Shown: positions 53,440-62,568, counted from the stretch's first letter. The stretch is DNA of 64,000 bases from Thermoplasmata archaeon (GCA_021817245.1 JAKAVQ010000001.1:276265-340264); one strand, 5' to 3'. Numbers and translations are program-made. The notes: generated from the letters alone by a model not told the origin.

Positions 53440-54219
53440 CTAGCGCTCGAGTCCGATCCGCCAGGCGAGGAGCTCTCCGCCGTCGACCGCCACCGTCTCC
53501 CCGGTGATGAACCGAGCCCCGTCCGAGGCGAGGAACAGCACCCCGCTCGCGATGTCCTCGGGCTCCCCCCAGCGACCGCGGGGGATGGCGCGTTCGATCG
53601 CGCCGCGGGCGCGGGGATCGTCGTACAGGGCTCGGGTGAGATCGGTCCGGACCCACCCCGGCGCGATCGCGTTCACCCGGACCTCGGGGGCGAGCGCGAA
53701 CGCAAGACTGCGCGCGAGCGAGATCGTACCGGCCTTGACCGTGGCGTACGCGATCTCCTCGGGGTAGGCCAGTAGCCCGGCGATCGAGGCGACGAGAACG
53801 GCCGAGCCCTTCGTGCGTCGCAGATGGGGGGCCGCGGCGCGGACCGTCGCGTACGGTCCGACGACGTGCGTCCGGAAGAGTCCCGTCCACTCCTCCGCCC
53901 GGGGAACTTCCCATCCGATCGAGCCGGTTCCACCGGCGCTCGTGACCACACAGTCGAGGCGTCCGAGCTCCCGGGCGGCCTCGTCGACCCACCCGGCGGC
54001 CGCCTCGAGGTCCGCTGAGTCGCTCTGGCGCACGACCGCCCGCCGCCCGAGCTCCTCGACCGCGCGGGCCACGGCGTCGGCCGACCGACGGTCCTGCCGG
54101 AAGGAGAAGGCGACGTCGGCGCCGGCCCGCGCGAAGGCGAGGACGACGGCGCGACCGATGCCGCGCGAACCTCCGGTGACGAGGACCCCCCGGCCCGCGA
54201 ACGGCGCGTCGGGGGTCAT
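53440..54219 (-). CDS. short-chain dehydrogenase/reductase
   Basis: 259 residues from ATG 54219. Classical SDR: TGGSRGIG cofactor loop, NAG-like TSAGG, catalytic Ser in ASIAG, YATVK (Tyr-x3-Lys), and the C-terminal PRGRWGEPEDIASGVLFLASD followed by TGETVAVDGG. The Arg after the glycine loop suggests NADP(H). It overlaps the upstream SDR by four bases (ATGA) and is its likely paralogue. This could be a 3-oxoacyl-ACP/CoA reductase or a sugar or alcohol dehydrogenase. Confidence 0.88.
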   Translation of the reverse strand: MTPDAPFAGRGVLVTGGSRGIGRAVVLAFARAGADVAFSFRQDRRSADAVARAVEELGRRAVVRQSDSADLEAAAGWVDEAARELGRLDCVVTSAGGTGSIGWEVPRAEEWTGLFRTHVVGPYATVRAAAPHLRRTKGSAVLVASIAGLLAYPEEIAYATVKAGTISLARSLAFALAPEVRVNAIAPGWVRTDLTRALYDDPRARGAIERAIPRGRWGEPEDIASGVLFLASDGARFITGETVAVDGGELLAWRIGLER

Positions 54220-54968
54220 CGCAGCGGCAGCCCCCCGTCGATGCCGAGGACGAGGCCGGTCACCCAGTCGGCCTCCCGGCTCAGGAGGAAACGGACCGCC
54301 GGAGCGATGTCCTCGGGTTCCCCCCAGCGTCCGAGAGGCGTCGCCCGGGCGACCTTGGCGGAGAAGACGGGGTCCTCGTGCCCCGCGCGGTTGATGTCGG
54401 TCCGGACGAAACCGGGCGCGACGGAGTTCACGCGGGTCCCGGGCGCGAGCTCGAGGGAGAGCGCCCGCGTCATCTGCTCGATCGCCGCCTTCGCCATCTG
54501 GTACGCCGCGCCTCCGATGGCGGCGTGCGCACCGAGGATCGACGAGAGGGTGACGACCGCCGGTCGGTCCCCCTTTCGCAGCCACGGAAGCGCGGACCGC
54601 ACGGTCCAGAAGGAACCCTCCAGGTCGGTCCGGATCACTTTCTGCCACTCCTCCGCGTCGACCTCGTCGACCGTCGGCCCCCGGTAGATCCCCGCGGAGG
54701 TGACCAGTCCCTCGAGGCGGCCGGACCACGCCCCGACCGCTTCGAGGAGCCGGACGACCTGATCGGGCTCGGTGACGTCGGCGGCGAAGGCTTTCGCTTC
54801 GACCCCCCGATCGTGCAGCCGGGCGACGACCTCCTCGGCGCTTTCCCTCCGCTCCCGATAATGGACGCCGACCCGGGCACCGGCCGCTCCGAGCTCGAGA
54901 GCGATCGCGCGTCCGATCCCGCGCGACCCCCCGGTCACGAGGATCGTGCGGCCCGTCAGGTCGAACAT
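54216..54968 (-). CDS. short-chain dehydrogenase/reductase
   Basis: 250 residues from ATG 54968, which has a GGGGAAG site before it. TGGSRGIG, TSAGI, catalytic Ser in LSSILG, YQMAK and TPLGRWGEPEDIAPAVRFLLS followed by TGLVLGIDGG. The core resembles FabG. It is coupled to the next SDR gene; the pair may act on related substrates or form a hetero-oligomer. The two are only moderately similar, so the duplication is old. Confidence 0.88.
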   Translation of the reverse strand: MFDLTGRTILVTGGSRGIGRAIALELGAAGARVGVHYRERRESAEEVVARLHDRGVEAKAFAADVTEPDQVVRLLEAVGAWSGRLEGLVTSAGIYRGPTVDEVDAEEWQKVIRTDLEGSFWTVRSALPWLRKGDRPAVVTLSSILGAHAAIGGAAYQMAKAAIEQMTRALSLELAPGTRVNSVAPGFVRTDINRAGHEDPVFSAKVARATPLGRWGEPEDIAPAVRFLLSREADWVTGLVLGIDGGLPLR

Positions 54969-55095
54969 GCGACGTACTTCCCCGGGGCCCACCGGACGGA
55001 CGGTTCGGGGGGCCATCGAACGGGTTCCGGCTCCGCGCCGGGAAGAGGTTGGGTACTACCGAAGCGAAGCGCGAGGACCAAACGGGTCCCCGGGG

Positions 55096-55137
55096 CTACG
55101 GCCTCTTCTTCGACTTGCACCCGCAGGTGTCGCACAT
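55096..55137 (-). CDS. 13-residue Cys-rich microprotein candidate
   Basis: MCDTCGCKSKKRP followed by TAG. The CxxCGC head resembles metal-binding N-termini such as that of HypB, and the Lys/Arg tail is not what the surrounding GC-rich frames produce. A CTTGATAA box on the minus strand at 55171-55178 lies 34-41 bases upstream. It is too short to judge by codon use, so this is a candidate only. Confidence 0.35.
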   Translation of the reverse strand: MCDTCGCKSKKRP

Positions 55138-55229
55138 CGAGGGACCTCGGTCGGGGATAGTCGGGGGGGCTTATCAAGGGCGTGGCACCGTCGCGCGACA
55201 CGCGGCGAGGTCCCGCGGACGCGCCCGCC

Positions 55230-57356
55230 CTAGATCGGGATTACCGCGTGCGCGACGATGAGCGCGATGAACAGGATCGAGATCGTGTTCACGACCTTGA
55301 TGAGCGGGTTAATCGCCGGTCCCGCCGTGTCCTTGGTCGCATCGCCCACCGTGTCGCCGACGATGGCCGCCTTGTGCGCCTCGGAGCGCTTGCCACCGTA
55401 GTGGCCGCTCTCGATGTACTTCTTGCCGTTGTCCCACGCCGCTCCGCCGGTGGTCATCATCAGCGCAAGCGGGAACCCGGAGACGATCGTGCCGAGGAGG
55501 AGGCCCGCGAGCGCGACCGGCCCCAAGAGGAACCCGACCGCGAGCGGGGTCGCAACGGCGATGAGCGCGGGGACGGCCAGTTGCTGGAGGGCCGTCAGGG
55601 TGACGATGTCGACGCACTTCCCGTAGTCCGGCTTCGCCTTCCCCTCGAGGAGGCCGGCGATCTCGTGGAACTGCCGCCGGATCTCGAAGACCATCTTCTC
55701 GGCCGCGATGCCGACCGCGCGCATGAGGAACGAGGTGAAGAAGAACGGCAGCACGGCGCCGATCACGAGGCCCGCAACGACGAGCGGCTGCGAGAGCGTC
55801 AGGAGGCCGGTGAACTCTCCCCACGAGTGACCCCACTGGGCGGCCGCGGCGAACGTGTAGGCGGCGAACAGCGCGAGCGCCGCGAGCACCGCCGACCCGA
55901 TCGCGTATCCCTTCGTGATCGCCTTCGTGGTGTTCCCGACCGCGTCGAGCGGGTCGGTGATCGCCCGGGCCTGCTCGGGGAGCTGCGCCATCTCGGCGAT
56001 CCCTCCCGCGTTGTCGGTGATCGGACCGAAGGCGTCGATCGAGATGATCATCCCCGTGACCGAAAGCATGCTCGCGGCGGCCAGGCCGATCCCGTAGAGC
56101 CCGACGTAGGAGTCCGGGCTCTGGCCGGAGTACCCGTTGTACCAGCCGGCCGCGGCGTACGCGACAAGGGTCCCCGCGATGATCACGAGGCCGGGGATCC
56201 ACGCGGATTCGAGGCCGACCGCGAGTCCGCTGATGACCGTGGGCCCCGCGCCCGCCTGGGAGGCCTCCGCGATCTTCTGCACCGGGCGGTAGCGCGTGCC
56301 CGTGTAGTAGTCGGTGGAGACGACGATCAGCACCATCACGATCAGGCCGACCGCGGTGGCGACGAAGATCCCGAGGTTCCCGTTCATGAAGTAATAGTCG
56401 AGCAGATAGAGTCCGAGCAGCCCGACGACGGTCGTCGCGGCGAGCCCCTGGTAGAGGGCCCCCATGATCGACCCGCCGGCCCGCATGCGGACGAACAGGG
56501 TCCCGACGATCGTTGCGACGATCGCCCACGCGCAGACGAGGAGCGGGAAGAGGATCGCGTTCGGGAAGAGCGCGAGGAGCGGGGTCGCGGGTGCGGCGAG
56601 CCGTCCGATCAGGTAGGCGAGGAGCATCGCGCTGAGCGCGGTGACGACGTACGTCTCGAACAGGTCGGCCGCCATGCCGGCGCAGTCGCCGACGTTGTCG
56701 CCGACGTTGTCGGCGATGACCCCCGGGTTGCGCGGGTCGTCCTCGGGGATCCCCGCCTCGACCTTGCCGACGAGGTCGGTCCCGACGTCGGCGCCTTTCG
56801 TGTAGATCCCGCCGCCGACCCGGGCGAACAGGCTCATCAGCGAGGCTCCGAAGAGGACCCCGACCATGTCCAGGACGTTCCCGCCGAACGCCCAGTAGAA
56901 TCCGATGAGTTCGATCAGCGCCAGGCTCGCGACCGACATCCCGGTCACGCTGCCTCCGCGGAAGGCGAAGGCCATCGTCGCGGGCAGGCTGCCCTTGCGG
57001 GCGTGCGCGGCGGTGCGGACGTTCGCGCGGATGCTCACCAGCATGCCGACCGCCCCGGCAAGCGCGCTCCCGGCGACGCCGAAGATGAATCCGATCGCGA
57101 GGTCTCCGCCGATCCCGCCGATCCCGAAGGCGATCGCGATGATCGCGGCGAGGATCACCGCGACGATAAAGACGAACGTGTACTCCCGGCGCAGGAACGC
57201 GACCGCGCCTTCGCGGATCGCCTTCGAAATCTCCTTCATCCGCTCGTCGCCCTCGTCCTCCCGGAGCACGAGCGCGGTCTGGACGGCCGCGTAGACGAGT
57301 CCGAAGGCGCCGGCGAGGAAGATCAGAAGCTCCAACTGTCCGGTACTGAGTCCCAT
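55230..57356 (-). CDS. hppA: membrane proton-pumping pyrophosphatase, K+-independent type
   Basis: 708 residues with about 16 membrane helices. The pyrophosphate-binding motif DVGTDLVGKVEAGIPEDDPRN and DNVGDNVGDCAGMAADLFE are intact, as is the second acidic block DNAGGIAEM. The determinant segment reads GNTTKAITKGYAIGSA: Lys rather than Ala after TT marks the potassium-independent, proton-pumping subfamily. It couples PPi hydrolysis to proton export. On the minus strand TTTAATTA at about 57397-57404 is the likely TATA box. Confidence 0.95.
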   Translation of the reverse strand: MGLSTGQLELLIFLAGAFGLVYAAVQTALVLREDEGDERMKEISKAIREGAVAFLRREYTFVFIVAVILAAIIAIAFGIGGIGGDLAIGFIFGVAGSALAGAVGMLVSIRANVRTAAHARKGSLPATMAFAFRGGSVTGMSVASLALIELIGFYWAFGGNVLDMVGVLFGASLMSLFARVGGGIYTKGADVGTDLVGKVEAGIPEDDPRNPGVIADNVGDNVGDCAGMAADLFETYVVTALSAMLLAYLIGRLAAPATPLLALFPNAILFPLLVCAWAIVATIVGTLFVRMRAGGSIMGALYQGLAATTVVGLLGLYLLDYYFMNGNLGIFVATAVGLIVMVLIVVSTDYYTGTRYRPVQKIAEASQAGAGPTVISGLAVGLESAWIPGLVIIAGTLVAYAAAGWYNGYSGQSPDSYVGLYGIGLAAASMLSVTGMIISIDAFGPITDNAGGIAEMAQLPEQARAITDPLDAVGNTTKAITKGYAIGSAVLAALALFAAYTFAAAAQWGHSWGEFTGLLTLSQPLVVAGLVIGAVLPFFFTSFLMRAVGIAAEKMVFEIRRQFHEIAGLLEGKAKPDYGKCVDIVTLTALQQLAVPALIAVATPLAVGFLLGPVALAGLLLGTIVSGFPLALMMTTGGAAWDNGKKYIESGHYGGKRSEAHKAAIVGDTVGDATKDTAGPAINPLIKVVNTISILFIALIVAHAVIPI

Positions 57357-57443
57357 GGCGGATCCCTCAACGATGGCGGGCGCTCATGGGACCACCTAAT
57401 TAAAGGTTGCCCGACGTGCCGCCGACCCTCCTGTCCGGCATCG

Positions 57444-57452
57444 ATTCTATAG
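57444..57452 (+). promoter_or_regulatory. TATA-like box of small zinc-finger gene
   Basis: ATTCTATAG lies 24-32 bases before GTG 57476, the same spacing seen for other leaderless genes here. Confidence 0.45.
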
Positions 57453-57475
57453 GGAGCCAAGTACCGCTCCCGTCC

Positions 57476-57670
57476 GTGCAGGCGACGGTGGCGCGCGACT
57501 CGAGCTACCGTCGCCAGCGGGTCGGCTGCCGGATTTGCGGCCGACCGGTCGAGCTCGCGCGGATGCGCGATCATCTGCGCGCGGAGCACCAGGTCGACTC
57601 CTCGACCCTCGAACGGCAGTACCTCGACGCGCGGATCGAGGCCCGCCGCGCGCGACGGACCCGGCCCTAG
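57476..57670 (+). CDS. small C2H2-type zinc-finger protein
   Basis: 64 residues from GTG 57476. CRICGRPVELARMRDHLRAEH gives Cys-x2-Cys-x12-His-x4-His, a classical C2H2 finger, with basic arms on both sides and a C-terminal Arg-rich helix (DARIEARRARRTRP), consistent with nucleic-acid binding. A TTG at 57407 extends the frame but lies at or before the expected transcription start. The stop overlaps the convergent threonyl-tRNA synthetase stop by four bases. Confidence 0.7.
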   Translation: MQATVARDSSYRRQRVGCRICGRPVELARMRDHLRAEHQVDSSTLERQYLDARIEARRARRTRP

Positions 57671-59583
57671 GGGTCGAACTCGCGGCGGCGGACCCGCTCG
57701 CGGACGTGCTCGGTGAACTCCGGGCGGGACATCGCCCGGTTCTGCTTCTGGCCCCGCACTCGGACCGCGACGGTCCCCTCGGCAAGCTCCCGCTCGCCCA
57801 GGACGCCGATGTACGGGATCCGGTCGAGCTCGGCCGAGCGGACCCGCTTCGCGAGGGACTCCTCGGTGCCGGCGACCTCGGCCCGGACGCCGGCGGCTTC
57901 GAGCTCCGCGCCGAGACCCGCCGCGCCGGCGGCCTGCGCCTCGGTCACCGGGAGGATGCGGACCTGCACCGGGGACAGCCAGGGGGGGAATCGTCCCGCG
58001 CAGTGCTCGACGAGCACGCCGAGGAACCGCTCCCAGGTCCCCAGGATCGTGCGATGGATGACGACCGGGGCGTGCAGCTGGCCGTCGGGACCCTGATACG
58101 CGAGCTGGAAGCGCTGCGGCTGCTGGTAGTCGAGCTGGATCGTGCCGGTCTGCCACGGCCGGCCGAGCGAGTCGCGGATGTGGATGTCGATCTTCGGCCC
58201 ATAGAACGCCCCCTCGCCGGCCGCGACGCGGTACTCGACCTTCGACTCCCGGAGCAGCTTATCCAGGATCGCCTCGGCATGGTCCCACTGGGCGGCCTCC
58301 CCGAGGAACTTCTCCGGCCGGGTCGAGAGCTCGTACGACCAGTCGAAGCGGAAGGTGGAGAACGCCTCCCGGATCCACTCGAGGAGGACCCGGACCTCGG
58401 CCTCGATCTGCTCCTCGGTAACGAAGATGTGGGCGTCGTCCTGGACGAACTCGCGGACCCGGGTGAGGCCGTGGAGCGTGCCGCTCGCTTCGAGACGGTG
58501 GAGCGGAGCGAACTCGGCGAGACGCAGCGGGAGTTCCCGATAGCTGCGGGCCCGCGAGCGAAAGACGAGCATCGAGCCCGGGCAGTTCATCGGCTTCCAG
58601 CCGAAGACGCGGTCCTCGATAGTCGATAGGAACATGTCCTCCCGGTAATGGTCCCAATGCCCGCTCGTGACGTAGACCGACTGCGGGAAGAGCATCGGGG
58701 TGCGGATCTCGGCGTAGCCCGCCTTCTTGAGGTGCTCCGTGACGAACTTCTCGAGCTCGCGGACCATCACCATGCCCTTCGGAAGCCAGATCGGGAATCC
58801 CGGCGCCTCCTCGAGGAACAGGAACAGCTCCTGGCGGGCGCCGATCGTCCGGTGGTCGCGGGCCTCGGCCTCCGCGCGGAGCTTGAGGTACCGATCGAGC
58901 TCGACCCGGGTCGGGAAGCCCACCCCGCGCACCCGCTGCAGCGGCGCCGCCTCGGGCGAATCCGGGGTGATCGCCGAGAACCCGAGGATATGGATGCCTT
59001 CGAGCCAGCCGGTGTCCGGGACGTGCGGTCCTCGGCAAAGGTCGGTGAAGTCGCCGGTGTCGTAAACCGAGATCGGCTCACCCGGAGCGGCCTCGCCGAT
59101 GTACTTGAGCTTGTAACGGTTCGCGGCGAACGCATGTCGCGCCTCGTCGACGGAGAGCTCTCGTCGGACGAACGGCTCGCGCGCCCGCACCGCGCGCTCC
59201 ATCGCGGTTCGGACCGCGTCGAGGTCGTTCGGGGTGAGCGGCCGCACGTCAAAATCGTAGTAGAACCCCTCCTCTGTCGGCGGGCCGACGGTGGGCCGAG
59301 CCTCGGGGATCGTCGCGACGAGCGCTTTGGCGACGAGGTGCGCGGAGGAGTGCTCGAGGATGTCGCGCCCCGCCCGGTCCGCAAAGGTCAGCGGCGCGAG
59401 GTCGCCCGGGATCTCGAGGGGGGAGGCGAGGTCGACGGGGCGACCGTTCCAGAGGGCGGCGAGGAACGCCGGGGCGTGCGCCGGGTCCCAGCGCGCGAGC
59501 GCGGCGCCGGCCGTCGTTCCCCGGGGCACCTCGAGATGCCGCCCGTCCGGGAACGCGACCTTCACCTCCGCCTCTTCCGACAT
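57667..59583 (-). CDS. thrS: threonyl-tRNA synthetase, bacterial-type architecture
   Basis: 638 residues from ATG 59583. Domain order: TGS (about 6-66), the N2 editing domain with HSSAH (78-82) and the DLCRGPH motif, a class II core with zinc ligands in MNCPGSM, HGLTRVREF and VIHRTILG, then the anticodon-binding domain. Archaeal ThrRS usually has a D-tyrosyl-deacylase-like editing domain instead; this one has the bacterial/eukaryotic editing domain, as in some Thermoplasmata. It should charge the tRNA-Thr(UGU) at 12.9 kb. Confidence 0.95.
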   Translation of the reverse strand: MSEEAEVKVAFPDGRHLEVPRGTTAGAALARWDPAHAPAFLAALWNGRPVDLASPLEIPGDLAPLTFADRAGRDILEHSSAHLVAKALVATIPEARPTVGPPTEEGFYYDFDVRPLTPNDLDAVRTAMERAVRAREPFVRRELSVDEARHAFAANRYKLKYIGEAAPGEPISVYDTGDFTDLCRGPHVPDTGWLEGIHILGFSAITPDSPEAAPLQRVRGVGFPTRVELDRYLKLRAEAEARDHRTIGARQELFLFLEEAPGFPIWLPKGMVMVRELEKFVTEHLKKAGYAEIRTPMLFPQSVYVTSGHWDHYREDMFLSTIEDRVFGWKPMNCPGSMLVFRSRARSYRELPLRLAEFAPLHRLEASGTLHGLTRVREFVQDDAHIFVTEEQIEAEVRVLLEWIREAFSTFRFDWSYELSTRPEKFLGEAAQWDHAEAILDKLLRESKVEYRVAAGEGAFYGPKIDIHIRDSLGRPWQTGTIQLDYQQPQRFQLAYQGPDGQLHAPVVIHRTILGTWERFLGVLVEHCAGRFPPWLSPVQVRILPVTEAQAAGAAGLGAELEAAGVRAEVAGTEESLAKRVRSAELDRIPYIGVLGERELAEGTVAVRVRGQKQNRAMSRPEFTEHVRERVRRREFDP

Positions 59584-59755
59584 GGTCCCTCGGGACATCT
59601 CGACCCGCGGACCTCCCAAAAAGCCTTCGCCGACACCGCGCCGGGCGCCGTCGGGAGAGAGGCTTAGTCTCCGAGACCGACCGCGTCGCCCGCCGGAGCG
59701 GCGCGCACCGCGGCCGAACGAGCCTTTAAGTGGGCGAAGAAACCAGCGTAGGCCG

Positions 59756-60193
59756 ATGAACACCGTTCAGGGGCTCGCGCTGTTCTACGCGATCCCGATC
59801 GCGCTCTGGCTCGGGCTCCTGGCGATTCTCTTCCGGGTCTGGTGGAGCCACAAACTCGAGGACAGCCTCGCGTACCTCGTCTTCCTGCGCGAGCGCAAGG
59901 TCCTGTTCATCTCGCTCCTGGCCGCGCTGACCGTGCTGCACGTGATCGTGGAGTTCGTGAACCTCGTGAACGGCCTCGGCGGACTCCCGGATTCCTTCGC
60001 CCTCGGCCTCGGGCTCGTCGCGACGATCGTCGGCGCACTGATCGTCTTCCTCTTCGCCTGGTTCCTGCTCCGGGGAGCCGCCGGGCCGCACCGGTCGCCG
60101 GTGGTGCTCGATCTGCCGGAGCACCTCGCCTATTCCCTCGGCGTGCTCGATCGCGCCGAAAGCGAGTCCTCCCCTCCGAAAGGCGCTGCCTGA
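59756..60193 (+). CDS. three-helix membrane protein of unknown function
   Basis: 145 residues. Membrane helices at about 8-30, 48-71 and 80-106 (ALFYAIPIALWLGLLAILF, VLFISLLAALTVLHVIVEFVNLV, ALGLGLVATIVGALIVFLFAWFLL) and a 40-residue soluble C-terminus. A CTTTAAG box at about 59722-59728 lies 28-34 bases before ATG. It diverges from thrS. No family recognised. Confidence 0.7.
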   Translation: MNTVQGLALFYAIPIALWLGLLAILFRVWWSHKLEDSLAYLVFLRERKVLFISLLAALTVLHVIVEFVNLVNGLGGLPDSFALGLGLVATIVGALIVFLFAWFLLRGAAGPHRSPVVLDLPEHLAYSLGVLDRAESESSPPKGAA

Positions 60194-60492
60194 GCCGTCC
60201 GTTCCGCCCACGGCCGGCGCCGGTAAAAGACCGTTCTCGCCCCGTCCGCGAAGAGCGACCGGGCACTGATCGGATCCCGCGATCCTCGCGAGTCGACCGG
60301 TGGGGCAGCGGCGACGAAAAAGGTCTAATCCCGCGCTTCCGCTCGCCGCCTCACGGCCATGCGCGGTCTCTCGGAAGTGTTCGGCAGGGTCCCGCCGATC
60401 GCGCCGCTTTCGGCGCGGACGACCTCGGGGGCCTGGGAACGAGAGCGGGGGCCACGGTCGGCCCATCGGACCCGCCCCACGGGGAAGGGTCG
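60194..60492. other. 300-base leader region before the ABC permease
   Basis: Contains an A/T-rich box GAAAAAGGTCTAATCC at about 60313-60330 that could start a transcript near 60345, giving a leader of about 150 bases. A 45-codon frame (60359-60496) overlaps the permease start as ATGA but is Arg/Pro-rich and has no recognisable features. No other gene or strong RNA structure was seen. Confidence 0.35.
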
Positions 60493-61689
60493 ATGAGTTC
60501 GGACGCGCCGCTCGTTGCCGGCGGGCCGCTGCCGCTCCCCGAGCCGTCGAAGCGGGAGGACCCGGGCGGGCGCGCGGAGCACCGGCCGAACCCCCTGTGG
60601 AACCAGTACCGGCGGACCTGGTACTTCTTCCGTCAGAACCGGCTCGCGCTCATCGGCACCGCGATCCTCATCTTCTTCGTCTTCGCCTTCGTCTACGGCG
60701 TCCTCTCGCCCGCGAACCCGACCGCGCTCCAGATCTACTGCGGCACCAACGGGGCGCCGTCGCTCGGCAGCTGCGGCACCGGCGTCCCGACGGTCTGCAC
60801 GTATCCGGAGAATACGATCTCCCCGGGTCCGGGCTGCTATCCGACGCCGGTCGTGAACGGAGTGGGCTACGCCAACCTGATCGCTCCGACTCTATCGGTG
60901 GATCCGCCGCGGCTGGGACCGCTGCCGTTCGGTTCGTTCGTCGCCTCGGGACAGTTCGGTCAGCCGTACTTCTACAATCTCTTCGACGGCATGGTGAAGG
61001 GCTCCGTCTGGTCGCTGTCGATCTCCGTGCTGATCGTCGGGGTCGGCGCCCTGGCGGGACTCCTCCTCGGGACGGTCGCGGGATACTACGGCTCGCTGGT
61101 CGACGAGGTCCTGATGCGGGTCACGGACATCTTCCTCTCGATCCCCGGGATCCTGCTCGTGATCGTCGTCATCCTCGCGGGGGTCGAGCTCGGGCTCTCG
61201 TCGTTCACGGACCGGATCTACCTCATGGTCGGGGCGTTCGCCGTCCAGTGGTGGCCGACCTACGCGCGCATCACGCGAGGGCAGGTGCTGGTCATCCGGG
61301 AGCAAAAGTACGTCGAAGCGGCCCGAGCGAGCGGAGCGACCGACGGTCGGATCCTGCGCCGGCACATCCTCCCGAACAGCCTCTATCCGGTCTTCGTGCA
61401 GCTCTCGCTCGACGTCGGGAGCGTGCCGCTCGCCATCGCCGCGATCGTCTTCATCGGCTTCCCGATCGTCCCGAACCCGCTCTGGCCGGAGTGGGGCTCG
61501 CTCGCGGCCGAAGGGACCGTCTCCTTCCCCGCCCTCCTGCAAGAGTGCGCGATCCTCGGGAGCGGGTACTGCCCGGTCCCGTGGTGGCAGGCGCTGTTCC
61601 CGGGGGCCGCGCTGTTCTTCTTCGCGATCAGCGTCAACTTCGTCGCGGACGGTCTCCGCGACGCCCTGGATCCGCGCCTGCGGCGGTAG
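60493..61689 (+). CDS. peptide/nickel-type ABC transporter permease (DppC family)
   Basis: 398 residues. The N-terminal helix preceded by WYFFRQNRLALIGTAI is typical of DppC/OppC. A roughly 100-residue extracellular insert with Cys-containing loops (YCGTNG, SCGTG, VCTYP, GCYP) follows, then five more helices. The EAA coupling motif reads EAARASGATDGRILRRHILPN. It would form a heterodimer with a DppB-type permease and use DppD/F ATPases and a binding protein, none of which is in the window. GGGGAAGGG is the ribosome-binding site. The long insert with Cys residues is unusual for the family. Confidence 0.88.
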   Translation: MSSDAPLVAGGPLPLPEPSKREDPGGRAEHRPNPLWNQYRRTWYFFRQNRLALIGTAILIFFVFAFVYGVLSPANPTALQIYCGTNGAPSLGSCGTGVPTVCTYPENTISPGPGCYPTPVVNGVGYANLIAPTLSVDPPRLGPLPFGSFVASGQFGQPYFYNLFDGMVKGSVWSLSISVLIVGVGALAGLLLGTVAGYYGSLVDEVLMRVTDIFLSIPGILLVIVVILAGVELGLSSFTDRIYLMVGAFAVQWWPTYARITRGQVLVIREQKYVEAARASGATDGRILRRHILPNSLYPVFVQLSLDVGSVPLAIAAIVFIGFPIVPNPLWPEWGSLAAEGTVSFPALLQECAILGSGYCPVPWWQALFPGAALFFFAISVNFVADGLRDALDPRLRR

Positions 61690-61848
61690 GTACGGACCTG
61701 GGCGGAGCGAGCGTCCCGGCCGGTACGGGCACGGCCGGTCCGCCCGGGGTGCGCTCAGCTCGCCCATCACTCATCATGCGTCAGCTGGTTCTGGTCTCAT
61801 CATCGCGCCCCCGGCGCGGCCGGTCCGGACCGTGCGATACGACTTGGT

Positions 61849-62568
61849 TCACTCCTCCCAGTGGTCGAGCGCGTCGTTGAGATGGAAGATCCCGCCCGCG
61901 GCCCCAACCTCGCCGAGGCGCGGGGCCAGTTCCCGGGAGAAGCTTCCGTCGACCCACGTCGGTCCCCCGGCCGCGATCGACCGCACCATCGACCAGTCCG
62001 GGTCGTCCTCGCGGGGGGAGACGATGAGGTGGTCTGGCCCGGCGGCGCGGACGGTGCGCGCGAGTTCGAGCGGGTCGGCGGTTCCCCAGGCCTCGTGGAC
62101 CGGACCCAGCTGTCCGTGGGTGATCTCGAGCTCGAAAACGAGCTCGGAGGAGAGCTTCCAGGCTCGCGAGAGCTGCTTCGGGCCCCGCAGGTATGCGCTC
62201 GACAGGACGGCTCGGCGGGCTCCCGCGACGAGGATGTCGATCGCTTGATCGGCGGTGCGGACCCCCCCGTCGACCCAGAGGGCCATGTCGCGAGAGATCT
62301 CCTGCAGGTAGTCGAGCTGCGGGTCCGCGCGCTCGATCCCGTCCAGGTCGACGACGTACAGCAGCGAGTACTCCGGGGCCAGCCGGTCGACCACATCGAA
62401 CGGGTCGAACGGTACTCCCGAGGCGGAACGGGCGAGGACCGGACCTTCGGGACCGGGCCGGTAGACCTGTCCGCCCTTCAGCAAGAGGCACGGAACGAGT
62501 CCCGGCGTCGCGGGGTCGGAGGAGGAGATCGGGGCCCTTCGGGAGGTCGGCACGATCCGCCGCGACAC
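61849..62568 (-). CDS. HisA-like TIM-barrel protein
   Basis: 239 residues. A (beta/alpha)8 protein with HisA/HisF features: LLKGGQVYRPG near the N-terminus, YVVDLDGIER (acidic catalytic position), LWVDGGVRTADQAIDILVAGARRAVLSSAYLRG, and a C-terminal WVDGSFSRE. Archaea encode HisA paralogues of unassigned function, and the phosphate-binding loops are only partly conserved, so true ProFAR isomerase activity is doubtful. No other his genes are nearby. The first 20 residues are basic and may not be translated. Confidence 0.7.
   Translation of the reverse strand: MSRRIVPTSRRAPISSSDPATPGLVPCLLLKGGQVYRPGPEGPVLARSASGVPFDPFDVVDRLAPEYSLLYVVDLDGIERADPQLDYLQEISRDMALWVDGGVRTADQAIDILVAGARRAVLSSAYLRGPKQLSRAWKLSSELVFELEITHGQLGPVHEAWGTADPLELARTVRAAGPDHLIVSPREDDPDWSMVRSIAAGGPTWVDGSFSRELAPRLGEVGAAGGIFHLNDALDHWEE

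Noticed and set aside
60359-60496. 45-codon frame overlapping the permease start as ATGA
   Set aside because: Arg/Pro-rich, no TATA box at the right distance and no recognisable feature; the overlap may be chance.
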